The notes beneath the pieces are model-generated. The model saw only the letters and a program-made list of their open reading frames with translations. It was not told the origin of the DNA and ran no database searches. This document shows positions 34,272 through 42,677 of a stretch of DNA of 64,000 bases, one piece after another. Position 1 is the first letter of the stretch. Every line of letters begins with the position of its first letter. Location: the NCBI GenBank assembly GCA_046317915.1, contig JBKCVJ010000055.1, positions 1 to 64,000 of the forward strand, in the 5' to 3' direction. Source of the stretch: Pollutibacter sp046317915 (lineage in GTDB: Bacteria; Bacteroidota; Bacteroidia; Chitinophagales; Chitinophagaceae). Both the position numbers and the translations under genes were made by a program.

Positions 34272-36200
34272 TTATTGCCGTTCTTCAATTTCGAGCTTCA
34301 AATTACTAATTATTTCGGAAATGCCCATTGCACCCTGATCTCCAGCGCCTTGTTTACGTACCGCCACCTTTCTTTCGTTCATTTCCTTCTCCCCGATGAC
34401 GAACATATAAGGCACTTTCATCAGTTCTGTATCCCGGATTTTCTTCCCGATTTTTTCGTTTCTATCGTCCATTTCTGCACGGATACCCGCTTTTAGGAGC
34501 AGCGCCAGCACTTCTTTTCCGTAGTCTGCAAACTTATCACTGATCGGGAGGATCTTCACTTGTAACGGTGACAGCCAGGTAGGGAATTTCCCTGCATAGT
34601 GTTCCAGCAGGAAGCCGATGAACCGTTCATGGGTCCCCAATGGCGCCCGGTGAATGATCAATGGCGTTTCAGCCTGGTTCTCTTTATTGGTAAAATTCAG
34701 CTGAAAACGCCTTCCCTGTGCAAAATCCACCTGGTTGGTAGCAAGGGTGAATTCCCGTCCGATGGCACTCCAGATCTGCACATCGATCTTTGGTCCATAA
34801 AAAGCCGCTTCATCCTGCACTTCCACAAATGGCGTGTTGGTGCGGATCAGGACATCCCGTACGAGGGCCTCCGTCTCCTGCCATAGTTCTGCCTCGTCCA
34901 CATATTTCTGGCCCAGTTTCTTTGGGTCATGCAAACTGAGTCGCATCACATATTTATCTACCCCGAAGATCTTAAAATACTTCAGGTACATATCGTTCAC
35001 TGCTTTGAACTCTTCGTAAAACTGTTCCTTGGTGCAATAGATATGTGCATCATTCATGTGAAGGCAACGCACCCGCATCAGCCCAAACAATTCACCGCTC
35101 TGCTCATACCTGTAACAGGTTCCATATTCAGCAAGGCGTAATGGCAGCTCTTTATAGCTGCGAGATTCCGCGGCAAAGATCTTGTGGTGGTGCGGACAGT
35201 TCATCGCCTTGAGATAATACTTCTGCCCATCCAGCTCCATTGGAGGATACATGCTGTCCTGGTAGTAAGGCAGGTGGCCAGAGGTCAGATACAAGCTCTC
35301 CTTGGCAATGTGTGGCGTAACTACGCGCTTATATCCTGCGGCCTGTTCTGTTTCTTTAGCGAGTTTTTCCAACTCCTCAATGATGATGGTACCATTAGGC
35401 ATCCAAAGGGGAAGACCAGGCCCTACATCGTCATCCATTGTGAATATCCCCAGCTCCTTACCAAGTTTGCGATGATCCCTTTTCTTTGCCTCTTCAAGCA
35501 TCAGCAGGTACTCATCCAGCTCTTTCTGGTTAGGGAAGGTTACGCCGTACACACGGGTGAGCATCTTGTTTTTCTCATCGCCTTTCCAATACGCACCGGC
35601 AACGCTGGTGAGCTTGATGGCCTTGATCAAACCAGTATTAGGAATATGCGGGCCGCGACAGAGATCCGTGAAATTACCCTGCGTGTAGAACGTGATTTGT
35701 CCGTCATTCAAACCTTGCAAGAGATCCAGCTTGTACTCATCTCCTTTTTCGGAGAAATATTGGATGGCCTCTGCTTTGGGCACTTCCTTCCGGATATAGG
35801 CATTCCCCTGGCGGGAAAGTTCAATCATTTTTTTCTCGATGTCTCTCAGCTGATCTTCCGAAACCGAAGTACCACCGAGGTCCATATCGTAATAAAACCC
35901 TTTCTCAATGGGTGGACCTACCCAGAATTTAACACCCGGGTAGATGGATTCAACGGCTTCAGCAAGCAAGTGGGCAGACGAATGCCAAAAGGTTGATTTA
36001 CCATCAGCATCGTCCCAACTGAGGAGGTTAATCGTAGCATCGCTGGTCAGCGGGCGGCTCGCATCCCACACTTCACCGTTGATCTTAACGGCCAGGACCT
36101 TTCTGGCCAATCCTTCTGAAATGGACCTGGCGACTTCCATTCCTGTTACACCTTCCTGGTATTCCCTGACGGCACCGTCAGGAAAAGTAATTTTAATCAT
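34272..36200 (-). CDS. thrS: Threonyl-tRNA synthetase
   Basis: This 642-residue class II synthetase has an N-terminal TGS domain (1-60), the editing domain with the zinc-type motif HSSAH near residue 73, the catalytic core with MNCPHHHKIF near 335 (Cys and His zinc ligands) and RFIGFLLEHYAGKFPTWLSP, and an anticodon-binding domain from about 540. It leads the thrS-infC pair. A minus-strand promoter box lies about 62 nt upstream, with a heptamer repeat array between it and the ATG. Confidence 0.97.
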   Translation of the reverse strand: MIKITFPDGAVREYQEGVTGMEVARSISEGLARKVLAVKINGEVWDASRPLTSDATINLLSWDDADGKSTFWHSSAHLLAEAVESIYPGVKFWVGPPIEKGFYYDMDLGGTSVSEDQLRDIEKKMIELSRQGNAYIRKEVPKAEAIQYFSEKGDEYKLDLLQGLNDGQITFYTQGNFTDLCRGPHIPNTGLIKAIKLTSVAGAYWKGDEKNKMLTRVYGVTFPNQKELDEYLLMLEEAKKRDHRKLGKELGIFTMDDDVGPGLPLWMPNGTIIIEELEKLAKETEQAAGYKRVVTPHIAKESLYLTSGHLPYYQDSMYPPMELDGQKYYLKAMNCPHHHKIFAAESRSYKELPLRLAEYGTCYRYEQSGELFGLMRVRCLHMNDAHIYCTKEQFYEEFKAVNDMYLKYFKIFGVDKYVMRLSLHDPKKLGQKYVDEAELWQETEALVRDVLIRTNTPFVEVQDEAAFYGPKIDVQIWSAIGREFTLATNQVDFAQGRRFQLNFTNKENQAETPLIIHRAPLGTHERFIGFLLEHYAGKFPTWLSPLQVKILPISDKFADYGKEVLALLLKAGIRAEMDDRNEKIGKKIRDTELMKVPYMFVIGEKEMNERKVAVRKQGAGDQGAMGISEIISNLKLEIEERQ

Positions 36201-36213
36201 CTTTTTCGGCTGG

Positions 36214-36250
36214 GAGCTATTAGCTACTAGCTATTTGCTGTTAGCAGTTT
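36214..36250. repeat. 7-bp degenerate tandem repeat, AGCTATT type, in the thrS leader
   Basis: Five consecutive heptamers (AGCTATT, AGCTACT, AGCTATT, TGCTGTT, AGCAGTT) lie between the thrS promoter box and its start codon, so they would be in the 5' leader. Similar arrays occur at 38034 and 44599. Confidence 0.6.
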
Positions 36251-36261
36251 CTCCGGGGTTG

Positions 36262-36269
36262 CAAATTTA
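36262..36269 (-). promoter_or_regulatory. Promoter -7 box TAAATTTG of thrS
   Basis: Read on the minus strand, TAAATTTG fits TAnnTTTG, 61 nt from the thrS ATG. No -33 TTTG at the ideal spacing. Confidence 0.45.
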
Positions 36270-36316
36270 ACGATGTTTTTGTCTCCAGTGACCGTAATTG
36301 ATGATAATTTGCCGTT

Positions 36317-37447
36317 ATGAAACGATTTGTACTGCTGGCCGTCCTGTTTTTGCTGTTGGGGAAGGCAGATGGACAATCCATCAGTGGTCAGTGGAAGGGC
36401 GGTTTTAATAGTGGCGGAAGGCCTGACGCGAATGGCCAAACGCAGTATGTCCTTGAGTTGGAAGTCAAAGGCACCCAGGTGTCAGGGTATTCATATACCT
36501 ATTTCGCAGGCTATGAAAAACGGTACTATGTGATCTGCCGGTTAACGGGCAGTTACGACAAAAAAAGCAAATCGCTGGAAGTAACCGAAGTTGAAAAAGT
36601 AAAGGCTAATACACCGCCCGATTTTCTCGATTGTCTTCAGATCCACTCGCTGACTTATATGAAAGGAACGGATAGCAGGGAGGTATTGGTTGGGAAATGG
36701 AAACCGGCGAGGCCACAAGATAACTGTGGTACCGGTGCTACAGAACTTGAACGCAAAGCACTGGTTAAAGTGGTTCCAAAAACCACACCGCCTTCAACGG
36801 CTTCCAGAAGCAATCCCAAAAACAGCACGGGAACGGCGAAGACTACAACGCCTGCACCTAAGAACGGCAGCACTTCAAAGACAACAACACCTGCATCAAA
36901 GACGGGCAGCACCGTGAAGACAACTACACCTGCACCTAAGACGAGCACTACAGCAAAATCGGCAACGCCAAAAACAACAACGCCGCCAGTAGCGGAAGTC
37001 ACCAAAAAACCAGAGACTATCGAAAAAAATCTACCCAGCATTGAAAAACCAAAGGCGCCGTCTACCATTCAGCAGACCACAACCAAATTGAACATGCGCA
37101 GCAAGCAAGTGATCAAAACCGTTGAAGTTGAAGCCAATAGTTTCCGGGTAGATCTCTATGATAACGGTCAGATAGACGGGGATACCATCAGTGTGTTCTA
37201 TAACGGAAAACTGATGGTATCCAGGCAACGCCTGAGTACTGAACCCATCTCCATCCAGATAACGCTTGATCCGAACAAAGAGGATAATGAGTTAGTGATG
37301 TTTGCAGAAAACCTTGGAACTATTCCGCCCAATACCGCATTGATGATTGTAACGGTGGCGGGTAAAAGATATGAAGTGAATATTTCCTCTTCTGAACAAA
37401 CCTCAGGAACTGTCAGGTTCAGGATGGCGAATGCAACGATAAGATAA
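36317..37447 (+). CDS. Secreted protein with Lys/Thr/Pro tandem repeats, unknown function
   Basis: This 376-residue protein has a signal peptide (MKRFVLLAVLFLLLGKADGQ), an N-terminal beta-rich domain (about 20-140; ISGQWKGGFNSGG opening, two Cys), a low-complexity linker (about 150-260) and a C-terminal beta-sandwich-like domain (EVEANSFRVDLYDNGQIDGDTISVFYNG, then NELVMFAENLGTIPPNTA). The linker contains three 13-residue repeats of the KTTTPAPKNGSTS kind. The C-terminal domain resembles cell-surface proteins of Chitinophagaceae, but I cannot name a family. It diverges from thrS. Confidence 0.8.
   Translation: MKRFVLLAVLFLLLGKADGQSISGQWKGGFNSGGRPDANGQTQYVLELEVKGTQVSGYSYTYFAGYEKRYYVICRLTGSYDKKSKSLEVTEVEKVKANTPPDFLDCLQIHSLTYMKGTDSREVLVGKWKPARPQDNCGTGATELERKALVKVVPKTTPPSTASRSNPKNSTGTAKTTTPAPKNGSTSKTTTPASKTGSTVKTTTPAPKTSTTAKSATPKTTTPPVAEVTKKPETIEKNLPSIEKPKAPSTIQQTTTKLNMRSKQVIKTVEVEANSFRVDLYDNGQIDGDTISVFYNGKLMVSRQRLSTEPISIQITLDPNKEDNELVMFAENLGTIPPNTALMIVTVAGKRYEVNISSSEQTSGTVRFRMANATIR
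36839..36955 (+). repeat. Three 39-bp coding tandem repeats
   Basis: Units at 36839-36877, 36878-36916 and 36917-36955 each encode KTTTPA plus seven variable residues. They are in frame, so changes in copy number would only alter linker length. Confidence 0.8.
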
Positions 37448-37480
37448 TGCGGCAATGTGGCAGTGCGGTAATGTGGCAAT
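37447..37480. repeat. 8-bp degenerate tandem repeat, ATTGCCRC type (reversed)
   Basis: Read on the minus strand, octamers ATTGCCAC, ATTACCGC, ACTGCCAC and ATTGCCGC follow in a row. It is the same family as 20947-20985 and fills most of the 35-nt gap between the convergent 36317 and DUF4126 genes. Confidence 0.6.
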
Positions 37481-37482
37481 GT

Positions 37483-38028
37483 TTAACGTCGTAGACGTAA
37501 GAGCTTACTCAATAGAAAAAGTAAAAATACCAAGACAAGAATTCCGGTGATCACGGGTAACGCAATGGCCATTACGGATTGACCCAGTGCCAGTCCGTGC
37601 TCGGCTGTGGCCACAACAGGATTTCCTGCGCCAGCCGTTGTTTTGGTGGAAGTAAGCCTCAATATAGATGTCCCCATTTGGATGATACCGGCACTTCCCC
37701 CACCTACCATGATCCCTGTAACCCATTTCAGCAGATCCTGATCAATGGGCAAAACAGATGTTGTGAGCAATGTGCCGGCAACCAGCGCCAGTGGCGTAGT
37801 TATCGTATCCAGCAGATTATCAACCAACGGAATATAATAAGCTGCGATCTCTACCACAGCAGCCGTCCCGAAACAAATCAGTGAATACGAGCTGCCCATC
37901 CACTGGAAATGGTCCGTCAATGGTATCCATCCAAGCTTTCCGGCAACAGACGCGATCAACAGGGGAATAAACACCCGGTATCCTGCACTAGCACTGAGAC
38001 CTATCCCAAGTAATATTGCTGCAATCAT
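37483..38028 (-). CDS. DUF4126 membrane protein
   Basis: This 181-residue protein has about four hydrophobic segments. Its N-terminus LGIGLSASAGYRVFIPLLIAS and the following LGWIPL are characteristic of DUF4126, a widespread inner-membrane family without known function. Glycine-rich segments (GIMVGGGSAGIIQMG) sit in the centre. It follows the M28 peptidase? No: it lies downstream of that minus-strand gene in map order only after a gap of repeats, because the peptidase (starting at 39606) is transcribed first; the two could share a transcript. Confidence 0.82.
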   Translation of the reverse strand: MIAAILLGIGLSASAGYRVFIPLLIASVAGKLGWIPLTDHFQWMGSSYSLICFGTAAVVEIAAYYIPLVDNLLDTITTPLALVAGTLLTTSVLPIDQDLLKWVTGIMVGGGSAGIIQMGTSILRLTSTKTTAGAGNPVVATAEHGLALGQSVMAIALPVITGILVLVFLLFLLSKLLRLRR

Positions 38029-38033
38029 ATTAT

Positions 38034-38062
38034 GCTATTAGCTATTTGCAATTAGCTATTTT
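38034..38062. repeat. 7-bp degenerate tandem repeat, AGCTATT type
   Basis: Four heptamers (TGCTATT, AGCTATT, TGCAATT, AGCTATT) fill the 27-nt gap between the DUF4126 start and the M28 peptidase stop. It is the same family as the thrS-leader array. Confidence 0.6.
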
Positions 38063-39606
38063 TTTCTTGGCATTTTATCATCTCGCATGGCTGCATTGTA
38101 AACAAACGCAGCAACAATTGTTGAAATCTGTTTCAGGTCTTCTTCAATCAGGTGATCATAACTATCCATGGTTGTATGATGGGTGCGGGTACTGTACTCG
38201 ATGGGATCCTGGATAAATTGAAAGCCAGGTAAGCCGGCATTCTGGAAAGAGATATGATCTGTTGATCCGGTGTTGTTCAATGTGACTGTTGAGGCTCCAA
38301 GCTCTTTAAAAGGCACAAACCACTCTTTAAAAATAGCTGCGGCCTCTTCACTGCCTTGCGCATAGATACCACGAACTTTTCCGGTTCCATTATCGATATT
38401 AAAATAACAGGAGAATTTCTCATGTGGCGCCAGTGGTGTTTTTGCATCGCCAAATGTATTTTTCACATAAGCTCTGGATCCCAGCAATCCCTGTTCTTCA
38501 CCGCTCCAAAGCGCAATGCGGATGGTGCGTCGAGGTTTGATGCCCAATTGCTTAATAATCCGAATAGCCTCCATCATGGACGCCGATCCCGCAGCATTGT
38601 CGGTGGCACCCGTTGAACCCTGCCAACTGTCCAGGTGCGCACCCAGCATCACGATCTCATCCTTCAGTTTCGGATCCGTGCCGGGAATTTCTGCTACAAC
38701 ATTGTAGGAAGTAACTTCTGCTTTACTACTCGTCACTTGTACATCCACGTCTAACTTAACGGGAACACCCGCTTTGCTAAGTCTGCAAAGACTCATATAG
38801 TCTTCTGTGCTTAGTACGATATCCGTCATCGCATCCGCAGAGTCTTTATGCTGCGCATTACGGGTAGAACCTTGTACAAAGATGGTTCCATCATGCCCTC
38901 TCGGGTTAACAGAGAACATCCCCAAAGCACCTTCCTGCTCTGCCATAGCTCTTAATTTATTCATGAAGCCCTGTGTGCCGCCCGTGTTGCGCATGAAGGC
39001 CTCGCGTTGCTGCCGTTGCGCGGCAGTATCTGCCGGGCGTGGGGTAAATTCAGCCATCTTCGCGAGCTCTTCATCGGTATATCGGGCCGCATCCGCCTTG
39101 AAACTTTGTTTATATACATCATCCCTCCCGAAGATCACCATTCGGCCTTTCATCTTTGCTCTCAGCGATTCTAATTTTCCGGAATCGGCGGGGTCGATCA
39201 TCAGCAGTTCTACGGACTTCATGCCATTGGTTCCCTTGGTCCATGTTTTGGGAAATGCGATCAGCGGACGATAATACGGCGCCGTCATCGCTACATATGA
39301 TTTTTCGAGATTCCAACTTTTTCCAAACTCACCCCATGCTTCCAAATGGGCATTGTCTATCCCCCAAGCCTTCAATTGCTTAACTGCCCATTCCGCAGCA
39401 CGTTTGTATCCGGGAGAATTGGTGAGGCGGGGACCAGCTACATCTGTGAGGTAGAAAGCATGATTCATCACTTTTGAATTGCTCATGCCTTCCGTTTTGA
39501 TCCTGGCGATGGTAGCTTCATCGATCTTTTCCAGACGAACGGTTGTTTGCGCCATTGCACAGAAAGAGATTGCTGTGCTGATCAGCATCGTACCCAAGAT
39601 TCTCAT
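38056..39606 (-). CDS. Secreted M28 family metallopeptidase with inserted PA domain
   Basis: This 516-residue protein has a signal peptide (MRILGTMLISTAISFCAMAQ) and a zinc aminopeptidase fold: metal and catalytic residues in GAHLDSWQGSTGATDNAAGS, LWSGEEQGLLGSRAY, YFNIDNGTG and HHTTMDSYDHL. A protease-associated (PA)-like domain of about 150-260 precedes the catalytic core. It probably trims peptides in the periplasm. It follows the TonB receptor gene by 43 nt, so receptor and peptidase may belong to one transcription unit. Confidence 0.9.
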   Translation of the reverse strand: MRILGTMLISTAISFCAMAQTTVRLEKIDEATIARIKTEGMSNSKVMNHAFYLTDVAGPRLTNSPGYKRAAEWAVKQLKAWGIDNAHLEAWGEFGKSWNLEKSYVAMTAPYYRPLIAFPKTWTKGTNGMKSVELLMIDPADSGKLESLRAKMKGRMVIFGRDDVYKQSFKADAARYTDEELAKMAEFTPRPADTAAQRQQREAFMRNTGGTQGFMNKLRAMAEQEGALGMFSVNPRGHDGTIFVQGSTRNAQHKDSADAMTDIVLSTEDYMSLCRLSKAGVPVKLDVDVQVTSSKAEVTSYNVVAEIPGTDPKLKDEIVMLGAHLDSWQGSTGATDNAAGSASMMEAIRIIKQLGIKPRRTIRIALWSGEEQGLLGSRAYVKNTFGDAKTPLAPHEKFSCYFNIDNGTGKVRGIYAQGSEEAAAIFKEWFVPFKELGASTVTLNNTGSTDHISFQNAGLPGFQFIQDPIEYSTRTHHTTMDSYDHLIEEDLKQISTIVAAFVYNAAMRDDKMPRKK

Positions 39607-39649
39607 GACAGTTGGTTTAGGTCATGAAGGTACAATTCAGGCTGAACAA

Positions 39650-42004
39650 TCAAAACTTGAAATTCCAGGTCACAGACGGGATGATCGGGAACAGGGAAAC
39701 CTGCTTGGCCTGCACTTGCAGCGTGCCATCCAGCGCACTGCCTTCCTGGTCAAAATAGATGAAGTATGGGTTCATCCGGCTGTATACATTGTAGATCGAA
39801 AACACCCAACTGCTCTTAAATTTCTTTTGGGAATAAGGCTTGGGCGTATAAGTTGCTGAAAAATCAATCCTGTGATAAGGATCCAACCGGTATTGATTGA
39901 TGGAACTGAATTGCTGCGCCAAAACGCCCTCCACCAGGTAAAACCGTTCAGGGAGGGTTAAGGCATTACCAGTGGCATATACAAACACGGCCGACATTTT
40001 CCACTTTGGATTCAATTCGTAAATACCAACCACAGAAAGATCATGTCTACGGTCATACTTCGCAGGATACTTTTTTCCCTCATTCAGGTTTGGAAACTGC
40101 CGCCATGTGTAACTCAACGTATAGCCGATCCAACCCGTCAGTTTACCTCTGGCTTTGTTGATGTAAAACTCGGCACCATAACTCCAGCCCTTCCCAAACA
40201 CAAACTCTTCTTCCGGATCCCGGATGGAAGGTGTGTATCCCTCTTTGTATTCAATTTGGTTATCCATCTGTTTATAATAAAGTTCCACAGATGTTTCAAA
40301 CATATTATCGCTGAAGTTCCTGAAATATCCTGCGGCATACTGCCAGCTGATCTGTGGTTTTACGCGAAGGGTACTCGGTACCCAAACATCCGTAGGCAAT
40401 GAAGTACCCGTATTGGATACAAGGTGTATATACTGCAGGTTCCGGCTAACGGAACCTTTAATTGAGGATTGATCATTGAGGGCATAACGAATGGTGAATC
40501 TTGGTTCCAGTCCACCATAGTTCTGCACTTTCTGCCCCCTGCCATAAACTGTACTATCCAGTTTATTGCCATCCGCATCGCGTTCATATGCAGTGTATGC
40601 ACCAATTTGTTGAAATCCGCTGAAACGCAGTCCTGCGTTTACTTTTATCTTGTCCGAGATGTCCCAGTCGTCCTGCACATACACCCCAATTTCATGCGCA
40701 AATTTGGCCTGCGCATTATTGGGTTCAAACACAACAGTATCCTGCTGACCTGTAACAACAGACGGTGTAAATCGATGAAAAGTATACTGTCCGCCAAATT
40801 TCAGTTTGTGCTTCGTGGAGGCATAAAAATCGATGTCTGATTTAACACCGATGTCCCTGATACCACTGTTAAGGGTCACATCAAAATTATCCTGCTTTGC
40901 AGAGAATGAAAATTTGTAGTCGTTATATAATACGGTTGTGTTGGCAAACAGCTTCCTGCTGAAAACGTGGTTCCATCTCAAAGTCCCGGTACTATTTCCC
41001 CAGGGAATACCGATATCCAGGGAACGGGCACTGTTGCGGAAATCAAAAACATCTCTGCCAAAATAACCGGATAGGTAGAGCCTGTCTTTTTTAGAGATGA
41101 TATAGTTCATCTTCATATTCATATCGTAGAAAAAATACCCTGATCCATAAAAGGAACTGGTCTTCGGCACAAAAGGCTTTGCAAGGATATCCACATAAGT
41201 GCGACGACCCGACAGCATGAAGGAAGCCTTGTCTTTGGCGATGGGGCCTTCCAACGTGAAGCGGGAAGAGATGGTGCCGATGCCTCCCTCAACATGATAA
41301 TCTTGCATGTTTCCATCCTTCATCGAAATATCCAAAACAGAACTCAATCTGCCACCATATTGCGCGGGCATCCCGCCTTTAACCAGGCTAACATTTTTGA
41401 TGGCATCGCCGTTAAATACTGAAAAGAAGCCGAAGAGGTGGCCGGGATTGTACACAACTGCGTCATCCAGTAAGATTAAATTTTGGTCTGGCCCACCTCC
41501 TCTTACATAAAGTCCGCTGTTACCTTCTCCGGCATTACGCACACCAGGCAACAACTGTAGCGCCTTAAGGGGGTCAACCTCCCCGAAAATCACGGGAAGG
41601 GATCTGATCTTGTTCATGGACAATTCCAGTTTGCCCATTTGGGCATTCTTTATGTTGCCATCTCTTCGTTTGGAGGAGATGACGATTTCCTGCGACAAAG
41701 ATGATTTTGCCAAAAGTGCGATATCCAGGTCAGCATTACCATGCAGGGACACGGGCAGTTCTATGGGAAGATACCCTACAAAACTGGCCACCACGGTATA
41801 TTCGCCTTCGGCCAGTGTGATGGAATAAAAGCCGTAGGTATTGCTGTTCACGCCTTTGGATTCACCCTTGATGGAAACAGATGCACCGATAAGGGTTTCA
41901 CGGGAAAGCGAATCCCTGACATAGCCGCTCAGGGTATACTTCTGCTGACCAAAGCCGGCATAAGTAAACAACATCACCAGGGCCACAGATAATAATTGCT
42001 TCAT
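39650..42004 (-). CDS. TonB-dependent receptor with CarboxypepD_reg-like domain
   Basis: This 784-residue outer-membrane protein has a signal peptide (VMLFTYAGFGQ end), a carboxypeptidase-regulatory-like domain (about 22-110), a plug (about 120-240, DPLKALQLLPGVRNAGEGNSGLYVRGGGPDQN is its core, shown here only by position 145-175) and a beta-barrel ending SVTWNFKF. The type is common in Bacteroidota without SusD. The DUF3347 lipoprotein lies 3 nt upstream and the M28 peptidase downstream. Confidence 0.88.
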   Translation of the reverse strand: MKQLLSVALVMLFTYAGFGQQKYTLSGYVRDSLSRETLIGASVSIKGESKGVNSNTYGFYSITLAEGEYTVVASFVGYLPIELPVSLHGNADLDIALLAKSSLSQEIVISSKRRDGNIKNAQMGKLELSMNKIRSLPVIFGEVDPLKALQLLPGVRNAGEGNSGLYVRGGGPDQNLILLDDAVVYNPGHLFGFFSVFNGDAIKNVSLVKGGMPAQYGGRLSSVLDISMKDGNMQDYHVEGGIGTISSRFTLEGPIAKDKASFMLSGRRTYVDILAKPFVPKTSSFYGSGYFFYDMNMKMNYIISKKDRLYLSGYFGRDVFDFRNSARSLDIGIPWGNSTGTLRWNHVFSRKLFANTTVLYNDYKFSFSAKQDNFDVTLNSGIRDIGVKSDIDFYASTKHKLKFGGQYTFHRFTPSVVTGQQDTVVFEPNNAQAKFAHEIGVYVQDDWDISDKIKVNAGLRFSGFQQIGAYTAYERDADGNKLDSTVYGRGQKVQNYGGLEPRFTIRYALNDQSSIKGSVSRNLQYIHLVSNTGTSLPTDVWVPSTLRVKPQISWQYAAGYFRNFSDNMFETSVELYYKQMDNQIEYKEGYTPSIRDPEEEFVFGKGWSYGAEFYINKARGKLTGWIGYTLSYTWRQFPNLNEGKKYPAKYDRRHDLSVVGIYELNPKWKMSAVFVYATGNALTLPERFYLVEGVLAQQFSSINQYRLDPYHRIDFSATYTPKPYSQKKFKSSWVFSIYNVYSRMNPYFIYFDQEGSALDGTLQVQAKQVSLFPIIPSVTWNFKF

Positions 42005-42007
42005 AGG

Positions 42008-42619
42008 TTATTTGGCAAAATGTATAGAATCTACCACCTCACCACAATGCAACATACCTGAAGCATATTTGGGATGTTTGGTACCGAGATAGGGATTGAC
42101 GATTTCAGATTTATCACTGATCCAGAATGCAGAGTCGTTATCGTTGAAAGCCATTGGACACACCTGGTAATAGAGTTTCTGATCATTGTACTGCACGGCT
42201 TGAAGCAAAGGAAACAGGTTATCGGTAATCATACTGAACTCACGTCGTTTCTCTTTGATATCTGTCTCTCCTGCAAGTGCCAGAGATTCCGAGCGTATGG
42301 TGCCGGCAAGATCCTGGATGGTTTTGACTAGTGCGGAATCTGTTGTACCTGTAAAATCAATGCTGTCAGCAGCGGCGGCAAGAAAAACTGCTGCCTGGTT
42401 TGCGCCCGTTGTGTCCCAGTTCACTAACGCCCCGGCCAATTGGAAATAGGCTGCTGCCATGGTAATTGATGAAGCTTTGACCCCCGAACCCGTCACCACA
42501 TTTACCGCCTTCGCGGGAAGGGATGAAGCATTTGTTTCTGACTTGCCGCTATTCTTCTGGTTGCAGGCTGTCAGAATTATCAACCCTGCAAAACCCATCA
42601 AAGCATACTTCATATTCAT
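42008..42619 (-). CDS. DUF3347 domain lipoprotein
   Basis: This 203-residue lipoprotein starts MNMKYALMGFAGLIILTACNQ with a lipobox before Cys. The rest is a helical DUF3347 domain; its C-terminal segment YYQVCPMAFNDNDSAFWIS and LHCGEV carries two Cys and a Met, recalling metal-binding forms found with CusB/copper efflux proteins. No copper gene is adjacent, so metal binding is inferred. The ATG at 42613 is an equally good start. It is 3 nt upstream of the TonB receptor, so the pair is probably cotranscribed. Confidence 0.78.
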   Translation of the reverse strand: MNMKYALMGFAGLIILTACNQKNSGKSETNASSLPAKAVNVVTGSGVKASSITMAAAYFQLAGALVNWDTTGANQAAVFLAAAADSIDFTGTTDSALVKTIQDLAGTIRSESLALAGETDIKEKRREFSMITDNLFPLLQAVQYNDQKLYYQVCPMAFNDNDSAFWISDKSEIVNPYLGTKHPKYASGMLHCGEVVDSIHFAK

Positions 42620-42630
42620 CTGATATAGAG

Positions 42631-42638
42631 CAAAGATA
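42631..42638 (-). promoter_or_regulatory. Promoter -7 box TATCTTTG (minus) of DUF3347 gene
   Basis: On the minus strand TATCTTTG fits TAnnTTTG, 11 nt before the ATG at 42619. Only 4 nt separate it from the divergent plus-strand box, so the two promoters overlap. Confidence 0.55.
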
Positions 42639-42642
42639 ACAT

Positions 42643-42650
42643 TACCTTTG
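42643..42650 (+). promoter_or_regulatory. Promoter -7 box TACCTTTG of the ABC-F gene
   Basis: TACCTTTG fits TAnnTTTG, 27 nt before the ATG at 42678, back to back with the DUF3347 box. Confidence 0.55.
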
Positions 42651-42677
42651 CAGCTTTGTTGAGCAATACAAGTATTC

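Noticed and set aside
35184..35996. 270-residue plus-strand ORF opposite thrS
   Set aside because: Antisense shadow of thrS; His/Arg/Leu-rich without domain logic.
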